From Selenomonadaceae bacterium (GTDB lineage: Bacteria > Bacillota > Negativicutes > Selenomonadales > Selenomonadaceae): a stretch of DNA of 6,082 bases. Of the stretch, positions 5,986 to 6,082 are shown one piece after another; the stretch's first letter is position 1, and each line of letters opens with the position of its first letter. The notes under the pieces were generated by a model that was given only the letters and a program-made list of their open reading frames with translations, had not been told where the DNA came from and did not search any database. The stretch is taken from assembly GCA_017445435.1 (NCBI GenBank), contig JAFSUE010000213.1, positions 1 through 6,082 of the forward strand, in the 5' to 3' direction. Position numbers and translations under genes: made by a program.

Positions 5986-6082
5986 TTGAAACTTGTAGTA
6001 ACAGTCGTCGGCAAAGACCGCGTCGGAATTATCGCGGCGGTTACGAAAATTCTTGCCGATAATGACGTAAATATTTTAAGCA
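5986..6082 (+). CDS. ACT-domain protein, UPF0237 type (5' part, runs off the window)
   Basis: Only the first 32 codons are present. The translation begins (M)KLVVTVVGKDRVGIIAAV and continues TKILADNDVNILS. This is the first beta strand, the conserved DRVGI turn and first helix, and the second strand of an ACT domain. The closest type known to me is the roughly 90-residue stand-alone ACT protein UPF0237, related to the glycine-cleavage regulator GcvR. Such proteins are thought to bind small ligands such as amino acids, and in Bacillota the gene is often followed by a DUF711/PFL-family gene; neither point can be tested here. The TTG start at 5986 is supported by GAGGTG at 5973-5978 with a seven-base spacer and by the alignment of the family N-terminus. 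No ATG or GTG fits better. Confidence 0.85.
   Translation, partial: MKLVVTVVGKDRVGIIAAVTKILADNDVNILS

Overview
The window looks like chromosomal DNA from a low-GC Gram-positive-lineage bacterium (Bacillota), plausibly a gut or rumen anaerobe of the Negativicutes or Clostridia; the finer placement is a guess. The reasons are strong GGAGG-type ribosome binding sites, TGn extended -10 promoters, a Bacillota-type L19, a large dCache hybrid histidine kinase and an IS30-type insertion remnant. No rRNA, tRNA or CRISPR array was seen.

Layout. Positions 1-5023 hold a two-gene, minus-strand unit. Its first gene encodes a membrane-anchored MutS-family ATPase (GTG start at 4978, stop at 3197). An 80-base gap follows, and then a 1031-residue hybrid sensor histidine kinase with two receiver domains (3116 down to 21). 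The gap has a strong ribosome binding site but no convincing promoter or terminator, so the two genes are probably co-transcribed. Positions 4979-5173 are a divergent promoter region: an extended -10 promoter fires leftwards into the MutS-like gene, and a near-consensus promoter fires rightwards into rplS (ribosomal protein L19) through a short leader with a hairpin.

Positions 5528-5985 contain no intact gene. Most of this stretch is a 326-base, internally deleted IS30-family element (5558-5883). It has long imperfect terminal inverted repeats and a frameshifted remnant of the transposase N-terminus. Inside it, a 17-18 bp stem-loop followed by six Ts probably acts as the rplS terminator. On the opposite strand the same stem covers the transposase start codon, which suggests a guard against read-through expression. 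The window ends with the first 32 codons of an ACT-domain protein (UPF0237 type) with a TTG start, its own promoter and a very short predicted leader.

Working together. The kinase is an extracellular sensor feeding a phosphorelay whose HPt partner lies elsewhere. The MutS-like ATPase is not a mismatch-recognition MutS, and its role is unknown. rplS and the ACT gene are separate housekeeping or metabolic units. The most notable points are the MITE-like IS30 derivative that appears to punctuate transcription after rplS, the corrected start of the MutS-like gene, and the pairing of a membrane MutS-like ATPase with a hybrid kinase.
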